64,000 nt of DNA from an uncultured Clostridia bacterium (GTDB lineage Bacteria; Bacillota; Clostridia; Lachnospirales; CAG-274): assembly GCA_944384195.1 (NCBI GenBank), contig CALWSK010000006.1:1-64000 (forward strand), written 5' to 3'. A program made the position numbers and the translations under genes. Under the pieces are notes generated by a model. That model saw only the letters and a program-made list of their open reading frames with translations, was not told where the DNA came from and did not search any database. This document shows positions 26,554 to 36,654 of the stretch, piece after piece (the stretch's first letter is position 1; the number at the start of each line of letters is the position of its first letter).

Positions 26554-27309
26554 TTATATTTGTTCATTAGAATAATATTTGCTAATAACTTTTATTTCAA
26601 CACGCCTATTTATTGCTCTATTTTCTGGAGTGTCATTAGGAACTTTAGGTTTATATTCTCCATATCCTTCTGTTGATATTCTATCTGGTGGAAAATGCTT
26701 TTGATCTGTAAAATATGTGGCAACAGATATGGCCCTTGCTGCGGATAAATACCAGTTATTAGGATATCTAGCAGTATTTATAGGCCTGTTATCCGTGTGT
26801 CCTTCTATTTTTATATGATTATCTGGATATTTTAGTAGCTCATTAGCTATTTGTCCAAGAACTGTAATGGCTTCTGGCTTTAAATCTGCACTACCGCTTT
26901 CAAACAATAAGCCATCTTTGAAATTAATTGTTATAAATCTGTCATTTTGCTCTACTTCTATCTTATCTTGTAAATTATTCTGAGCAAAATAAGTTTTAAA
27001 TTTTTCTGCCATCTGTTCAAGTTCTTGTTGTCCTTCTTGTTCATATTCTTTATCAGATTCACCATTAACTTGTGGCATTTGTATTATACCATTTCCCATA
27101 GCCTCTAACATACCATTTGTTTGTGCCGGCATTATTACTATTTGATTTTTTGCAAATGATGCTGCTATTTGATTAAACTTACCTGCATCTACAGTAGAAG
27201 TAGCAAACATAAGAACGAAGAAACATAAAAGTAATGTAACCATATCACCATATGTTCCCATCCACTCTGGTAAACCCTCTTTTATTTCTATCTTCTTTTC
27301 TTTAGCCAT
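26554..27309 (-). CDS. motB: flagellar stator protein MotB
   Basis: This 251-residue stator protein has one N-terminal helix with the ion-binding Asp in TYGDMVTLLLCFFVLMFA (Asp22). A plug/linker region (60-110) and a C-terminal OmpA-type peptidoglycan-binding domain (about 125-245, IEGHTDNRPI and NWYLSAARAISVA) follow. It pairs with MotA, 15 bases upstream. Whether the motor uses H+ or Na+ cannot be told with confidence. Confidence 0.95.
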   Translation of the reverse strand: MAKEKKIEIKEGLPEWMGTYGDMVTLLLCFFVLMFATSTVDAGKFNQIAASFAKNQIVIMPAQTNGMLEAMGNGIIQMPQVNGESDKEYEQEGQQELEQMAEKFKTYFAQNNLQDKIEVEQNDRFITINFKDGLLFESGSADLKPEAITVLGQIANELLKYPDNHIKIEGHTDNRPINTARYPNNWYLSAARAISVATYFTDQKHFPPDRISTEGYGEYKPKVPNDTPENRAINRRVEIKVISKYYSNEQI

Positions 27310-27324
27310 AAGTTCACCAACTTT

Positions 27325-28113
27325 CTATTCTCCGCTTCCTTCTCCAACAGTCTCTCTAAGTGATGGAGCTATGAAAACTTTAAGCTTTTCCTCTATTATC
27401 CTTGGGTTTTCTCCAGCTGCTATAGATAATATTCCTTCTATTGTAACTTCTTTTACTAACATTTCTTGTTTATTATATGCTTTCATTTTATTAGCTATAG
27501 GTGTAGCAAGCCAGTTAGCAAAAAGAGAACCATAGAAAGTTGTAATAAGAGCAACCGCCATCTTAGGCCCGATAGAAGATGGATCATCCATATTTTGAAG
27601 CATTATAACAAGCCCAACAAGCGTACCTATCATACCCCAAGCCGGAAATTGTCCTGCCATAAGCTCCCAAATGCCAGCATTTTCATTATGTCTATCTTCT
27701 ATATATCCCATCTCTATCTCAAGAACATTTCTAACTAATTCTTGGTCAGTACCATCAACAACAAGCATTATGCCTTTTCTAAGGAAAGGATCCATATCTG
27801 CCGACTTATCATCTAAAGCTAATAGCCCTTCTTTTCTAGCAACATTTGCAAGCTCTATAATATCCTTAATAGCTGTAATAGGATCTGCATTATCTGGTTT
27901 TAATACCTTAGTAAAACTTTTTAAAGCATTAGTAAATTTAGCCATAGGATAAGACCCTATAACTGAAGCCATAGCTCCACCAACTGTTATCATAAAAGAT
28001 GGCGCATCTAAAAAGCTTACTATCGCTCCTATTTGCATATCACCGGCTAAGAAAATTGATATAATCGTAAAGCCTATACCGGCTCCAAGCCCTATCAGTA
28101 ACCCGAGTTCCAT
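27325..28113 (-). CDS. motA: flagellar stator protein MotA
   Basis: This 262-residue protein has four helices. The cytoplasmic loop carries the charged ARKEGLLALDD and EEMGY-type region that contacts FliG, and WELMAGQFPAWGMIGTLVGL with the conserved Pro is in helix 3. It forms the ion channel ring with MotB. It follows flbD in the operon with ribosome site GGAGAGG. Confidence 0.95.
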   Translation of the reverse strand: MELGLLIGLGAGIGFTIISIFLAGDMQIGAIVSFLDAPSFMITVGGAMASVIGSYPMAKFTNALKSFTKVLKPDNADPITAIKDIIELANVARKEGLLALDDKSADMDPFLRKGIMLVVDGTDQELVRNVLEIEMGYIEDRHNENAGIWELMAGQFPAWGMIGTLVGLVIMLQNMDDPSSIGPKMAVALITTFYGSLFANWLATPIANKMKAYNKQEMLVKEVTIEGILSIAAGENPRIIEEKLKVFIAPSLRETVGEGSGE

Positions 28114-28140
28114 TTTTTTAACTCCTCTCCATAAAAAATT

Positions 28141-28320
28141 TTATTTAAGCTTTTGTTTGTATGTAATGATTTTATCTATTATATCATTAACGGATTCTTT
28201 TACTATTATTTTTCTTCCCGTTGTTAATGTTATTGTCGTATCTGGTGTTTCTTGCATAACTTCTATATAATCACAATTAATAACTATCTCTACATCATTT
28301 AGCTTTGTTAAAATAATCAT
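28141..28320 (-). CDS. flbD: FlbD-family flagellar protein
   Basis: This 59-residue soluble protein shows the family block LTKLNDVEIVINCDYIE, TPDTTITLTTGRKIIVKES and a helical end. FlbD (SwrD) raises stator torque in B. subtilis. The ATG at 28320 is chosen because GGAGAG stands 7 bases before it; a TTG six bases further up would come too close. It sits between flgE and motA, its usual place. Confidence 0.88.
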   Translation of the reverse strand: MIILTKLNDVEIVINCDYIEVMQETPDTTITLTTGRKIIVKESVNDIIDKIITYKQKLK

Positions 28321-28420
28321 AAGCAAACTCTCCCAATAAATTGTTTAAAAGTCTCTATCTTATAAAGATACACTATTTTTCAACTTTTTTCAAGTGTAAA
28401 TTTTTATATATTACTATATA

Positions 28421-29794
28421 TTATCTTTTAAGACTTACAAGCTCTTGTATCATTTCATCACTTGTAGTTATTATTCTTGAATTAGCTTGAAAACCTCTTT
28501 GAGTTGTTATCATTTCACTAAATTCATACGATAAGTCAACATTTGACATTTCTAAAGCTCCGCTTTGTATTCTAGAGCCAAGTGAGCTAACCTCACTACC
28601 TATTCCATCAAACTCGCTTGAATTTCCTGTTTCTTTAAATAAATTACTACCTACTTTTTCAAGTCCTGCCGGATTTTTAAAATTGGCTAAAGGTATTTGT
28701 GCTAAAATCTTAGATTGTCCATTTGAATAAGTCCCTCTTATTATTCCATTTCCATCTATAGAATATCCCGTCATACTTCCAGCTTGATTTCCATCTTTCA
28801 TTTGTGAAGTAACAGTAGCTTTAGATTTAAACTGAGTTACTGTAGTCATATCAATATTAATAGCACCTGTATTTCCTCCATTTGTTGTTCCTGTTGTAGT
28901 CCCCATATTACAAGGCTGGCCATTTTCATCTACAAGAGTAGTTAAATCTATTCCACTTATATTTATTATAGATTGTGTAGGATCTTTTATTTTTCCGTTT
29001 TGGTCAAATTCAATGCTAGCCGGAGAAATTGTTAAAGTACCATTAAAATAAACTTTCTTCTCATTATTTATAGTAATTTCTAAATTACCACCAGCACCTC
29101 CAGGTCCTGCCGCTGTTGTTGGGATACTAACATTCCAGATATTAGGATTATTTTTATCCTTTTCAAAATTAAAGTTCATTGTATATTTATTACCTTGTGT
29201 ATCATAAAAAGATATAGTATTTTTTTGTGGCGAAACTGAAGGATCAAAATTTCCTGTAAATTCTATATTTTTAGTAGGTTGTGCTCCTACATAAAGATTA
29301 TCCCCTTCATATATATTTATAGGAGTTACTGTATCTTGTACTACCTTTTGTTGCCCTGGATTATCTGGGTCTTCCACCGCTTTCCATCCGCAAACTTTAT
29401 AACCATTAGCATCTACAAGATTACCTTTTGCGTCTATCTCAAAAACACCTGCTCTAGTAAATGAAAAACCATCTGGGTCTTTTACTATGAAAAATCCATC
29501 TCCATCTATCATAAGGTCGCTACCATAATCTGTCCTTTGAGCTGCTCCTTGCCCCATAATAGTAACTATAGAACCTACATTTGCCCCTAGCCCTACTTGT
29601 TGTGGATTAAGCCCTCCTCTATCAGCATTTGCCGCTGTTGCAGAAGTTAAAGTTTGATTAAAGCTATCTTTAAAAGAAGTTGATGACCTTTTAAACCCTA
29701 CTGTGTTTATGTTTGCTATATTATTTGATATAACATCCATTTTTGTTTGATGAACTCTAAGGCCTGATACCCCAGAATACATACTTCTCATCAT
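28421..29794 (-). CDS. flgE: flagellar hook protein FlgE, copy 2
   Basis: This 457-residue hook protein has the N-terminal flagellar rod/hook motif (MMRSMYSGVSGLRVHQTKMD, NNIANINTVGFK) and a C-terminal block (NVDLSYEFSEMITTQRGFQA). The first 180 residues are identical to copy 1 and the last 130 nearly so. The middle (about 195-315) differs strongly and has a Cys in GQPCNMG that copy 1 lacks. It is the second of two tandem genes 59 bases apart. Both copies have complete frames, so two hook subunits, or a tandem duplication kept similar by gene conversion, are possible. Confidence 0.93.
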   Translation of the reverse strand: MMRSMYSGVSGLRVHQTKMDVISNNIANINTVGFKRSSTSFKDSFNQTLTSATAANADRGGLNPQQVGLGANVGSIVTIMGQGAAQRTDYGSDLMIDGDGFFIVKDPDGFSFTRAGVFEIDAKGNLVDANGYKVCGWKAVEDPDNPGQQKVVQDTVTPINIYEGDNLYVGAQPTKNIEFTGNFDPSVSPQKNTISFYDTQGNKYTMNFNFEKDKNNPNIWNVSIPTTAAGPGGAGGNLEITINNEKKVYFNGTLTISPASIEFDQNGKIKDPTQSIINISGIDLTTLVDENGQPCNMGTTTGTTNGGNTGAINIDMTTVTQFKSKATVTSQMKDGNQAGSMTGYSIDGNGIIRGTYSNGQSKILAQIPLANFKNPAGLEKVGSNLFKETGNSSEFDGIGSEVSSLGSRIQSGALEMSNVDLSYEFSEMITTQRGFQANSRIITTSDEMIQELVSLKR

Positions 29795-29821
29795 AATATT
29801 TTCCCCCTAGTTTAGTTCCAT

Positions 29822-29846
29822 AGGTGTATAGCTAAGCTATACACCT
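29822..29846 (-). repeat. strong hairpin between the two flgE genes
   Basis: A perfect inverted repeat with arms AGGTGTATAGC and GCTATACACCT fills the 59-base gap between the flgE copies. No T-run follows on the minus strand, so it is not a standard terminator. A role in mRNA cutting or stabilising, setting the ratio of the two hook proteins, is inference. Confidence 0.7.
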
Positions 29847-29853
29847 TAATATA

Positions 29854-31215
29854 CTATCTTTTAAGATTTACAAGCTCTTGTATCATTTCATCACTTGTAG
29901 TTATTATCCTTGAATTTGCTTGGAAACCTCTTTGCGTTGTTATCATTTCACTAAATTCATATGATAAATCAACATTTGACATTTCTAAAGCTCCACTTTG
30001 TATTCTAGAACCAAGAGCGCTAACTTCATTACCTATTCCATCAAACTCACTTGAGTTTCCTGTTTCTTTAAATAAGTTGCTACCTACTTTTTCAAGTCCG
30101 GCCGGATTTTTAAAATTAGCAAGAGGTATTTGAGCTAAAATTTTAGACTGTCCGTTTGAATAAGTTCCTCTTATTATTCCATTTCCGTCTATAGAATACC
30201 CTGTCATACTTCCGGCTTGATTTCCATCTTTCATTTCTGATGTAAGTGTAGCTTTAGATTTAAACTGTGTTACTGTACCAAATTCTATAGCTATTTCACC
30301 GGCATTACCACCGTTAACTACACCTGTTGTAGTACCCATATTTAATGCTTGACCTTTATCATCTGTGAGTTGAGTTAAATCTATACCACTCAATTTTATA
30401 CTACTTGGATTTGTAGTAAGTTTACCATTTGCATCAAACTCAAGTGAATTAGCTCCAAGTTGAGGTGCGGCCATATAAGCCTTTTTATCATTATTTATAG
30501 TAACTTCAACTTTACCTTGATTATTTCCTGTTGCAACTGTTGGAATTGATATATTCCACTTATTTGCTGCTGTTTGATCTTTATCAAATTGTATATTTAT
30601 AGTATATTTATTACCTTGTGTATCATAGAAAGACACTGTATTTTTTTGTGGAGAAACTGAAGGGTCAAAATTCCCTGTAAATTCTACATTTTTAGTAGGT
30701 TGTGCTCCTACATAAAGGTTATCCCCCTCATATATATTTATAGGAGTTACTGTATCTTGTACTACCTTTTGTTGCCCTGGATTATCTGGATCTTCTACTG
30801 CTTTCCATCCACAAACTTTATAACCATTAGCATCTACAAGATTACCTTTTGCATCTATCTCAAAAACACCTGCTCTAGTAAATGAAAAACCGTCTGGGTC
30901 TTTTACTATGAAAAATCCATCTCCATCTATCATAAGGTCACTACCATAATCTGTTCTTTGAGCTGCTCCTTGCCCCATAATAGTAACTATAGAGCCTACA
31001 TTTGCTCCTAGCCCTACTTGTTGTGGATTAAGCCCTCCTCTGTCAGCATTTGCCGCTGTTGCAGAAGTTAAAGTTTGATTAAAACTATCCTTAAAAGAAG
31101 TTGAAGACCTTTTAAACCCTACTGTATTTATATTTGCTATATTATTTGATATAACATCCATTTTTGTTTGGTGAACTCTAAGGCCAGATACCCCAGAATA
31201 CATACTTCTCATCAT
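29854..31215 (-). CDS. flgE: flagellar hook protein FlgE, copy 1
   Basis: This 453-residue hook protein has the same N-terminal and C-terminal polymerisation regions as copy 2 and a different central, surface-exposed region (about 195-315, with NNDKKAYMAAPQ). The family motif ANINTVGFKRS and the SRIITTSDEMIQEL end are intact. It is first of the pair, after the TIGR02530-type gene, in the normal flgD-orf-flgE position. Ribosome site TAGGAGG. Confidence 0.94.
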   Translation of the reverse strand: MMRSMYSGVSGLRVHQTKMDVISNNIANINTVGFKRSSTSFKDSFNQTLTSATAANADRGGLNPQQVGLGANVGSIVTIMGQGAAQRTDYGSDLMIDGDGFFIVKDPDGFSFTRAGVFEIDAKGNLVDANGYKVCGWKAVEDPDNPGQQKVVQDTVTPINIYEGDNLYVGAQPTKNVEFTGNFDPSVSPQKNTVSFYDTQGNKYTINIQFDKDQTAANKWNISIPTVATGNNQGKVEVTINNDKKAYMAAPQLGANSLEFDANGKLTTNPSSIKLSGIDLTQLTDDKGQALNMGTTTGVVNGGNAGEIAIEFGTVTQFKSKATLTSEMKDGNQAGSMTGYSIDGNGIIRGTYSNGQSKILAQIPLANFKNPAGLEKVGSNLFKETGNSSEFDGIGNEVSALGSRIQSGALEMSNVDLSYEFSEMITTQRGFQANSRIITTSDEMIQELVNLKR

Positions 31216-31295
31216 AATATTTTCCTCCTAATTTTACCAACCATGGCTTTTCTTATCTATCATTCAAAGAAAACAAGGCTTCCAAAAGGTCCAGC

Positions 31296-31676
31296 CTAGA
31301 CTACAATAGCACCATCTATATTGGTATATACCTTATCTTTGCTATTATCTATAGCAGTCACAACAGTCTTATTTTTTATATTTACTACAAGAGCTATATT
31401 ATCCACTAAAACAAGCGAATCTTTAATTCCTTTTTCGCTAGCTTTTCTTATACCTTCTTCAACACGTCTTATTTGAGAGTTAGAAAGTTTTAAATTTCTG
31501 TCATTAAGTCTAGCGGATGCGTGTTTAGAAAACATAATCTCATTTTCTTCTTTTTTAGCTTCTAATATATCTTTAAAGTTTTTTTCTTGGCTTTGATAAT
31601 TATTTTTTGATACTTCGGGTTTTCTAATATTTTGTATTAGTCCATTTCCTATTAAATTGTTATTTATTATAGCCAA
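31296..31676 (-). CDS. TIGR02530-type flagellar operon protein
   Basis: This 126-residue protein has the conserved FSKHASARLNDRNLKLS block and the strand pairs LVLVDNIALVVNIKNKTVVTAI that define the TIGR02530 flagellar family. It always sits between flgD and flgE in Firmicute operons. The biochemical role is not established as far as I know. Confidence 0.88.
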   Translation of the reverse strand: MAIINNNLIGNGLIQNIRKPEVSKNNYQSQEKNFKDILEAKKEENEIMFSKHASARLNDRNLKLSNSQIRRVEEGIRKASEKGIKDSLVLVDNIALVVNIKNKTVVTAIDNSKDKVYTNIDGAIVV

Positions 31677-31692
31677 AAAATCACCTTCTTAC

Positions 31693-32718
31693 TTACTCTA
31701 TATCTTTATAATAAATTTCATCTTTACCAACTTGTAAATATGGTTTACTATCTTTTATTATTACTCCTGTAACTTTACCACTTGTTTCTCCATATTTAAC
31801 TACTTGTCCTACAAGCCCTAAAGAGCTAACAAGAGAACCTACATCTTGAATTTCTACTTCTTTATCATATCCTTCTATTTTAAGATATAATTTTTTATCC
31901 TTAATTTCAACATTAGTAATTTTTCCATTAATAGTGTTATCTTTATCAACAACAGCACTAACCTGTGAACCTAAAAGAAGAGTATCTTCAGACACAGAAA
32001 CAATCTCTCCAAGATATACATCTTTTCCATCAACACTAAGTACTGGAGAACCATCTACAAATTTTACAAAATCAACCTTACCTTCTACATACCCTTTAGG
32101 ATTTAGCTCAGCATCTAAAGTTATACCTTGTATAGTTTTACCTATAAGAGACATGGCTTGAGAAACTATAGCAGAATTATCACCAAGATTAACATCTTGA
32201 ACTCTTGTTACATCTTCATAAGGTGCAGACTTATTCCCCACATTAACATAAGGTTTTCCATTCCTAATTTCTACAGAGTCTACTATTCCATATATCATCT
32301 CATGTTGATTAGTCTGTTGATTTAAAGTTTCTAAATATACTCCTTTTCCTATAACCCCAAAAGCTTGCGCATTTGTCATAGTTTGGTTAAGGTTTTGCAT
32401 TTGTTCTAATGCAGTAAACTGTGCAGTTTGAGCTATAAATTGTGTATTATCCATAGGTTGTAAAGGATCTTGATATTGAAGTTGTGTAACTAAAAGTTTA
32501 AGAAAATCTTCTTTTCCAAGTTGTGTTTTTATCTCTCTTACATTACTAGGATTTTTTATAGCTCCTCCATCTTCTGGGAGTGCAACACTAGGGCCTATAG
32601 TATCTTTACTTTTGCTATCTATTTTAGTTGTTTTGCTATCTTTAGTTGCTTTTGCATTAGAATTACTTGTTTTTTCAAGCATTTTATTTGCATTAAAAGA
32701 ACTAATTTTATTATCCAT
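31693..32718 (-). CDS. flgD: hook cap protein FlgD with extended repeat tail
   Basis: This 341-residue hook-capping protein is longer than the usual 140-230. The FlgD core is at about 60-125 ([40 protein letters not shown]). After it come four related units of roughly 55-65 residues, each closing with a short beta pattern: [51 protein letters not shown] and [17 protein letters not shown]. They probably form small beta domains on the outside of the cap. The N-terminal 50 residues are Ser/Lys/Thr-rich, as for an export signal. Confidence 0.92.
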   Translation of the reverse strand: MDNKISSFNANKMLEKTSNSNAKATKDSKTTKIDSKSKDTIGPSVALPEDGGAIKNPSNVREIKTQLGKEDFLKLLVTQLQYQDPLQPMDNTQFIAQTAQFTALEQMQNLNQTMTNAQAFGVIGKGVYLETLNQQTNQHEMIYGIVDSVEIRNGKPYVNVGNKSAPYEDVTRVQDVNLGDNSAIVSQAMSLIGKTIQGITLDAELNPKGYVEGKVDFVKFVDGSPVLSVDGKDVYLGEIVSVSEDTLLLGSQVSAVVDKDNTINGKITNVEIKDKKLYLKIEGYDKEVEIQDVGSLVSSLGLVGQVVKYGETSGKVTGVIIKDSKPYLQVGKDEIYYKDIE

Positions 32719-32728
32719 ATTATTCCTC

Positions 32729-34114
32729 CTAAATAGAATAACTTATACTAGAGTCTAAAATCTCTATATTTTCCTTTGTTTCTTGTTTTTCATTAGACAC
32801 TTCATCTAAAATTCTTTCTATTTTTTTATTTGTATCTTCAAACATATTAAATTCTTGATTTTGTCCTTCTCCATCAGAAGAAACATTAACTTCTAAAGCT
32901 CCAATATTTACGCCTTGTTCAGACAGCATATCTCTTAATTGATTAAAATTAGCCTCTATAATTTCTTTCACTCTTTGACTTTCTGCTGTAAACTGAGCTG
33001 TTACTACGCCATTTTGAGTAGCTATTTTAAGAGATATATCCCCAAGCTCTTCTGGTTTTAATATTATCTTAACTTCAGATACTCCAGGCTTTATAGAAGT
33101 TTTCATAGTTTCCATTATCTGATTTACAACATCTGTCTGATTTATATTTCTAAGCACTTGCGTTTTAGGTAAAGTAGCATTAAATACTTTTGTATTATTG
33201 CTTGTAGATAAATTATTTATAGAAAAAGTATCATTTTGTATTTCTATTTCTGCTCTTGCCTCTTCACCAGAATTTTGCATAAAATTTTCGCTATTTTGAG
33301 AAAATTCAAAAGCACTTTGCTCTTGCTTTGGTGCATTTTGTATTTCTTCTACTTTGTTTTCAGCTTGGTGTTCAAAAAGTTCTTCAGCAGTAGTAGTATT
33401 TGCTTCTTTTAGCTTAACATAATCTACTTTAATAGTAGGCATAGCCTCAGATACTTCTTCAACTTTACCATTTAACTCTTCTAAAAGTCCATCTATTTTC
33501 TCTTTAAGCCCTTTATTATCACTATTTAATATATTAATATCAGACTTAGCATTTTGTAAAAATTCTCCAAACTCTTTAAAAGACATTATATCTTTATAAT
33601 CTATAGATTTAGCTATATTTTTAAGTGAAGACATAATATCTTTTATATTATTCATAGCTAAAAGTTCTACAGGATTTTTAACATCTAAGGCAGTTTGTAA
33701 AAATTTCATCATATTTTCTGGTTCTTGAAGCATTGATATAGACATAGAAAGTTGTGATAACACATCTATAACCTTATCTGCGTCTATACCTAAAAGATTA
33801 GCTATTTCATTTATTTTTTCCTTATCAGCTACTATTATCTTTTCGTCATCTTCTTTTTCTAGTTTATTAATTTCTTTTTTATCTTCTACCTTATCATTTG
33901 ATTTTTTATCATAATTATCATTTTTCTTAACTTCTGGTTTTTCATATTTTTTTATATCTTGTTTTTTATCAGAAATTTTAGCTTTATTTTCTGCTTTAGA
34001 CATAAAATTATTAAAATCATTCCCAGATTTAGAAGTGCTTGATTTTATATTATTTTTAGCACCTCCAGATAATTGTTGTAAAAACATAGTTGTAAGTTCC
34101 ATCTTATCTTTCAC
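32729..34114 (-). CDS. fliK: hook-length control protein FliK
   Basis: This 461-residue secreted ruler is mostly low-complexity and helical (Lys/Asp/Glu-rich, 25-300). The C-terminal FliK domain (about 335-410) contains [20 protein letters not shown] and [19 protein letters not shown]. It measures hook length and triggers the FlhB switch. It lies 10 bases before flgD. The length and low-complexity middle vary freely in this family. Confidence 0.9.
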   Translation of the reverse strand: MKDKMELTTMFLQQLSGGAKNNIKSSTSKSGNDFNNFMSKAENKAKISDKKQDIKKYEKPEVKKNDNYDKKSNDKVEDKKEINKLEKEDDEKIIVADKEKINEIANLLGIDADKVIDVLSQLSMSISMLQEPENMMKFLQTALDVKNPVELLAMNNIKDIMSSLKNIAKSIDYKDIMSFKEFGEFLQNAKSDINILNSDNKGLKEKIDGLLEELNGKVEEVSEAMPTIKVDYVKLKEANTTTAEELFEHQAENKVEEIQNAPKQEQSAFEFSQNSENFMQNSGEEARAEIEIQNDTFSINNLSTSNNTKVFNATLPKTQVLRNINQTDVVNQIMETMKTSIKPGVSEVKIILKPEELGDISLKIATQNGVVTAQFTAESQRVKEIIEANFNQLRDMLSEQGVNIGALEVNVSSDGEGQNQEFNMFEDTNKKIERILDEVSNEKQETKENIEILDSSISYSI

Positions 34115-34123
34115 CTCCTTTCA

Positions 34124-34867
34124 CTATTGTTGTTTTTCTGGATATAATAATTTTGAACAAGATGCGGCATTCTTAGGATCCATAACGCTTAATATTTCGC
34201 TCCTTTTCTCACTAGATAAATTTTGTAATATAGTTATAACAAGGTCCATATCCGTTGTTATAAGTTCTTCTAATATAGATTTTGCGGCGTCTTTTTTCAT
34301 ACCCTCAAAAGTTTGTATATATACTTTAAATTCCTTATCTTGCACCTCTTTATTCACTGCTTGCTTATATAGCTCCTTAGCATTCTCTGGTGCTATACTC
34401 TCATAAAAACTAGCATATGCTTTAGGGTCATTTAAAGCTATCATTTCATCAAACGCTTGTTTTTGCTTTTTAAATTCCAATTGATTTTGCTCAAAAACTT
34501 TAAGTCTTGCTATTTCTTGATTTAAATCTTCTATTTCTTTAGTAAGAGAATCTATAGTTTGTTGTTTTTCATCTTTTGCCGGTTCTTCTTGTGTTTCTTC
34601 TTCAAGAGGTGGCAAAAGATTTTTTATAATAGGTATTTTCTCAAGGCCAGGTCTTAAATATTTATCTCTTATTCCCCCAACATTAAATCCTATTATAGCA
34701 ACTGGTATCCCTACAAATATAGTAAAAATTATTATAAATATAATAATCTTTTTAAGACACCCTCCCTTACTACCAGACTCATTATCATTATCTTCAAAAT
34801 CTTCGTCAAAATCATCTTCTACAATATCTATATCTTCATTTTCTTCTTTTTTATTTTTTTTAGCCAT
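34124..34867 (-). CDS. MotE-like / MgtE N-domain flagellar protein
   Basis: This 247-residue protein has an acidic start, one membrane helix (about 42-65), a coiled coil (100-150) and a C-terminal helical domain like the MgtE intracellular N domain (FEGMKKDAAKSILEEL, LSSEKRSEILSVMDPKNAA). MotE in other bacteria is a chaperone for MotC or a FliG-like structural helper. The position between fliJ and fliK is typical for the Firmicute gene ylxF. The ATG at 34867 has GGAGG 8 bases before it; an upstream in-frame ATG at 34882 has none. Confidence 0.8.
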   Translation of the reverse strand: MAKKNKKEENEDIDIVEDDFDEDFEDNDNESGSKGGCLKKIIIFIIIFTIFVGIPVAIIGFNVGGIRDKYLRPGLEKIPIIKNLLPPLEEETQEEPAKDEKQQTIDSLTKEIEDLNQEIARLKVFEQNQLEFKKQKQAFDEMIALNDPKAYASFYESIAPENAKELYKQAVNKEVQDKEFKVYIQTFEGMKKDAAKSILEELITTDMDLVITILQNLSSEKRSEILSVMDPKNAASCSKLLYPEKQQ

Positions 34868-34881
34868 AAAATAAACCTCCA

Positions 34882-35322
34882 TTAAGCCTTGTTGTATTTG
34901 TAGCTAACTATTTCATCTATTATTTTTTGTTCATTTTTAAGTTCTTCTTTAAAAAATTCTTCCTTAGCCTTATCCTTTAAAGCCTCTAGAGCTTTCCTAT
35001 CTTTCATACAGCTAAGTAGATTTTGTCTTTTTTCTTCAACAAATACTTCTGCTTTTTCTATATTTTCTATTTGAGTTTCTATTTTTTTATCTAAAACAGC
35101 GATAAAATCGTTTATGCTTTTTAAATAACTTGGCTTAACTCCAGTAACAATACTTTGTCTAAAACTTTCTAAGTTAACTTCCTTTTTATTATATAAATCA
35201 TTAAGCTTTTCTTTTTCTTCTTCTAAACTAGATAAAGCCTTTCCATATTCTACTTGGCTTTGCTCTTCTAACTTAGCCTTAATATTTAAAAGCCCCTGCA
35301 TACCAAAAATAAATTTAGCCAT
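34882..35322 (-). CDS. fliJ: flagellar export chaperone FliJ
   Basis: This 146-residue all-helical coiled-coil protein starts MAKFIFGMQGLLNIKAKLEEQ, split here as MAKFIFGMQGLLNI and KAKLEEQ, typical of FliJ. It links the FliI ATPase ring to FlhA during export. It lies between fliI (12 bases) and the MotE-like gene. Confidence 0.9.
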   Translation of the reverse strand: MAKFIFGMQGLLNIKAKLEEQSQVEYGKALSSLEEEKEKLNDLYNKKEVNLESFRQSIVTGVKPSYLKSINDFIAVLDKKIETQIENIEKAEVFVEEKRQNLLSCMKDRKALEALKDKAKEEFFKEELKNEQKIIDEIVSYKYNKA

Positions 35323-35334
35323 AATTTTCTATCC

Positions 35335-36645
35335 TTATTCTTGTAAAATAGCTTTCATCTGCGTATCTACTTCTTCTAGGCTAAAGCAATCTTCTGTAGA
35401 TTGTGTTAAAAAATTTAAAATAGGTTTTCGCTTTTCTATAGCCTTATCTATATCTTCATTGCTTCCTGCTACATATGCCCCAACGTTTATAAGGTCCTCT
35501 GCTTCAGAATAAGTCCCCATAAGCTTTTTAATCTCAAATGCATTCATTTTATGCTCTTTAGTAACTATATCGCTCATAACACGAGATACACTAGCTAAAA
35601 CATCTATAGCTGGATAATGATTTTTATTAGCAAGCTTTCTAGATAATACAATATGTCCATCTAGGATCCCCCTTGCTGTATCTGTAACTGGCTCTGTCAA
35701 ATCATCCCCATCAACAAGTACTGTATATAGCCCTGTTATAGAACCTTTATCAGAATTCCCTGCTCTTTCAAGTAGCTTAGGCATTATAGAGAAAACAGAA
35801 GGAGTATACCCCCTAGATACTGGTGGCTCGCCTATTGCAAGTCCAACCTCCCTTTGAGCCATAGCATACCTTGTAAGAGAGTCCATAAGCAAAAGTACGT
35901 CATTTCCTTCTGCTCTAAAATATTCTGCTATAGAAGTGGCTACTTCTGCTGCCTTTAGCCTTACAAGAGCTGGTTGGTCAGAAGTGGCTATAACAAGCAC
36001 AGAGCGCTTAAGCCCTTCTTCCCCAAGGTCCTTTTCTATAAACTCTTTAACCTCTCTTCCACGCTCTCCTATAAGTGCTATAACGTTTATAGAAGCGCTA
36101 GTATTTCTAGCTATCATACCCATAAGAGTACTTTTTCCAACACCAGAACCGGCAAATATACCTACCCTTTGTCCTTTACCTATAGACAAAAGCCCATCTA
36201 TTGCTTTTACACCAAGTGATAATTGATCTTTTATTCTTATTCTAGATAAAGGGTCTGGTGCTTCATTAGTAGTTGGGACTTCTTTTTTAGCCTCTATAGG
36301 TCCTTTATGGTCCATAGGTTCTCCAAGTCCATTTAATACTCTACCAAGAAGAGAATCAGATACCTTAACACTAAGAGGATAATCAAAACCTTCAACTATG
36401 CTCCCAAGTCCTACTCCTTCTATATCTCCATATGGCATAAGCAAAATCTTTTTATCTTTAAAACCTACAACCTCTGCTAATACACTTTTGTTTTGTTTAG
36501 TATATATTTTGCAACAGTTTCCAACGCTAACATCCGGGCCTTCTGCCTCTATAGTAAGCCCAACAACTTGAGATACTTTACCTATTTTCTTTATATAATC
36601 TTTTTGCAATATATATTTATATTTATCAATATTTATATCAAACAT
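35335..36645 (-). CDS. fliI: flagellar export ATPase FliI
   Basis: This 436-residue hexameric ATPase is related to F1 beta. Walker A GIFAGSGVGKSTLMG, Walker B LLLMDSLTRYAMAQRE and the GERGREVKEF motif are clear. The N-terminal beta barrel (1-90) and C-terminal helical part (350-436) are complete. It unfolds substrates for export and lies between fliH and fliJ. Confidence 0.96.
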   Translation of the reverse strand: MFDINIDKYKYILQKDYIKKIGKVSQVVGLTIEAEGPDVSVGNCCKIYTKQNKSVLAEVVGFKDKKILLMPYGDIEGVGLGSIVEGFDYPLSVKVSDSLLGRVLNGLGEPMDHKGPIEAKKEVPTTNEAPDPLSRIRIKDQLSLGVKAIDGLLSIGKGQRVGIFAGSGVGKSTLMGMIARNTSASINVIALIGERGREVKEFIEKDLGEEGLKRSVLVIATSDQPALVRLKAAEVATSIAEYFRAEGNDVLLLMDSLTRYAMAQREVGLAIGEPPVSRGYTPSVFSIMPKLLERAGNSDKGSITGLYTVLVDGDDLTEPVTDTARGILDGHIVLSRKLANKNHYPAIDVLASVSRVMSDIVTKEHKMNAFEIKKLMGTYSEAEDLINVGAYVAGSNEDIDKAIEKRKPILNFLTQSTEDCFSLEEVDTQMKAILQE

Positions 36646-36654
36646 AAAGTTCTC

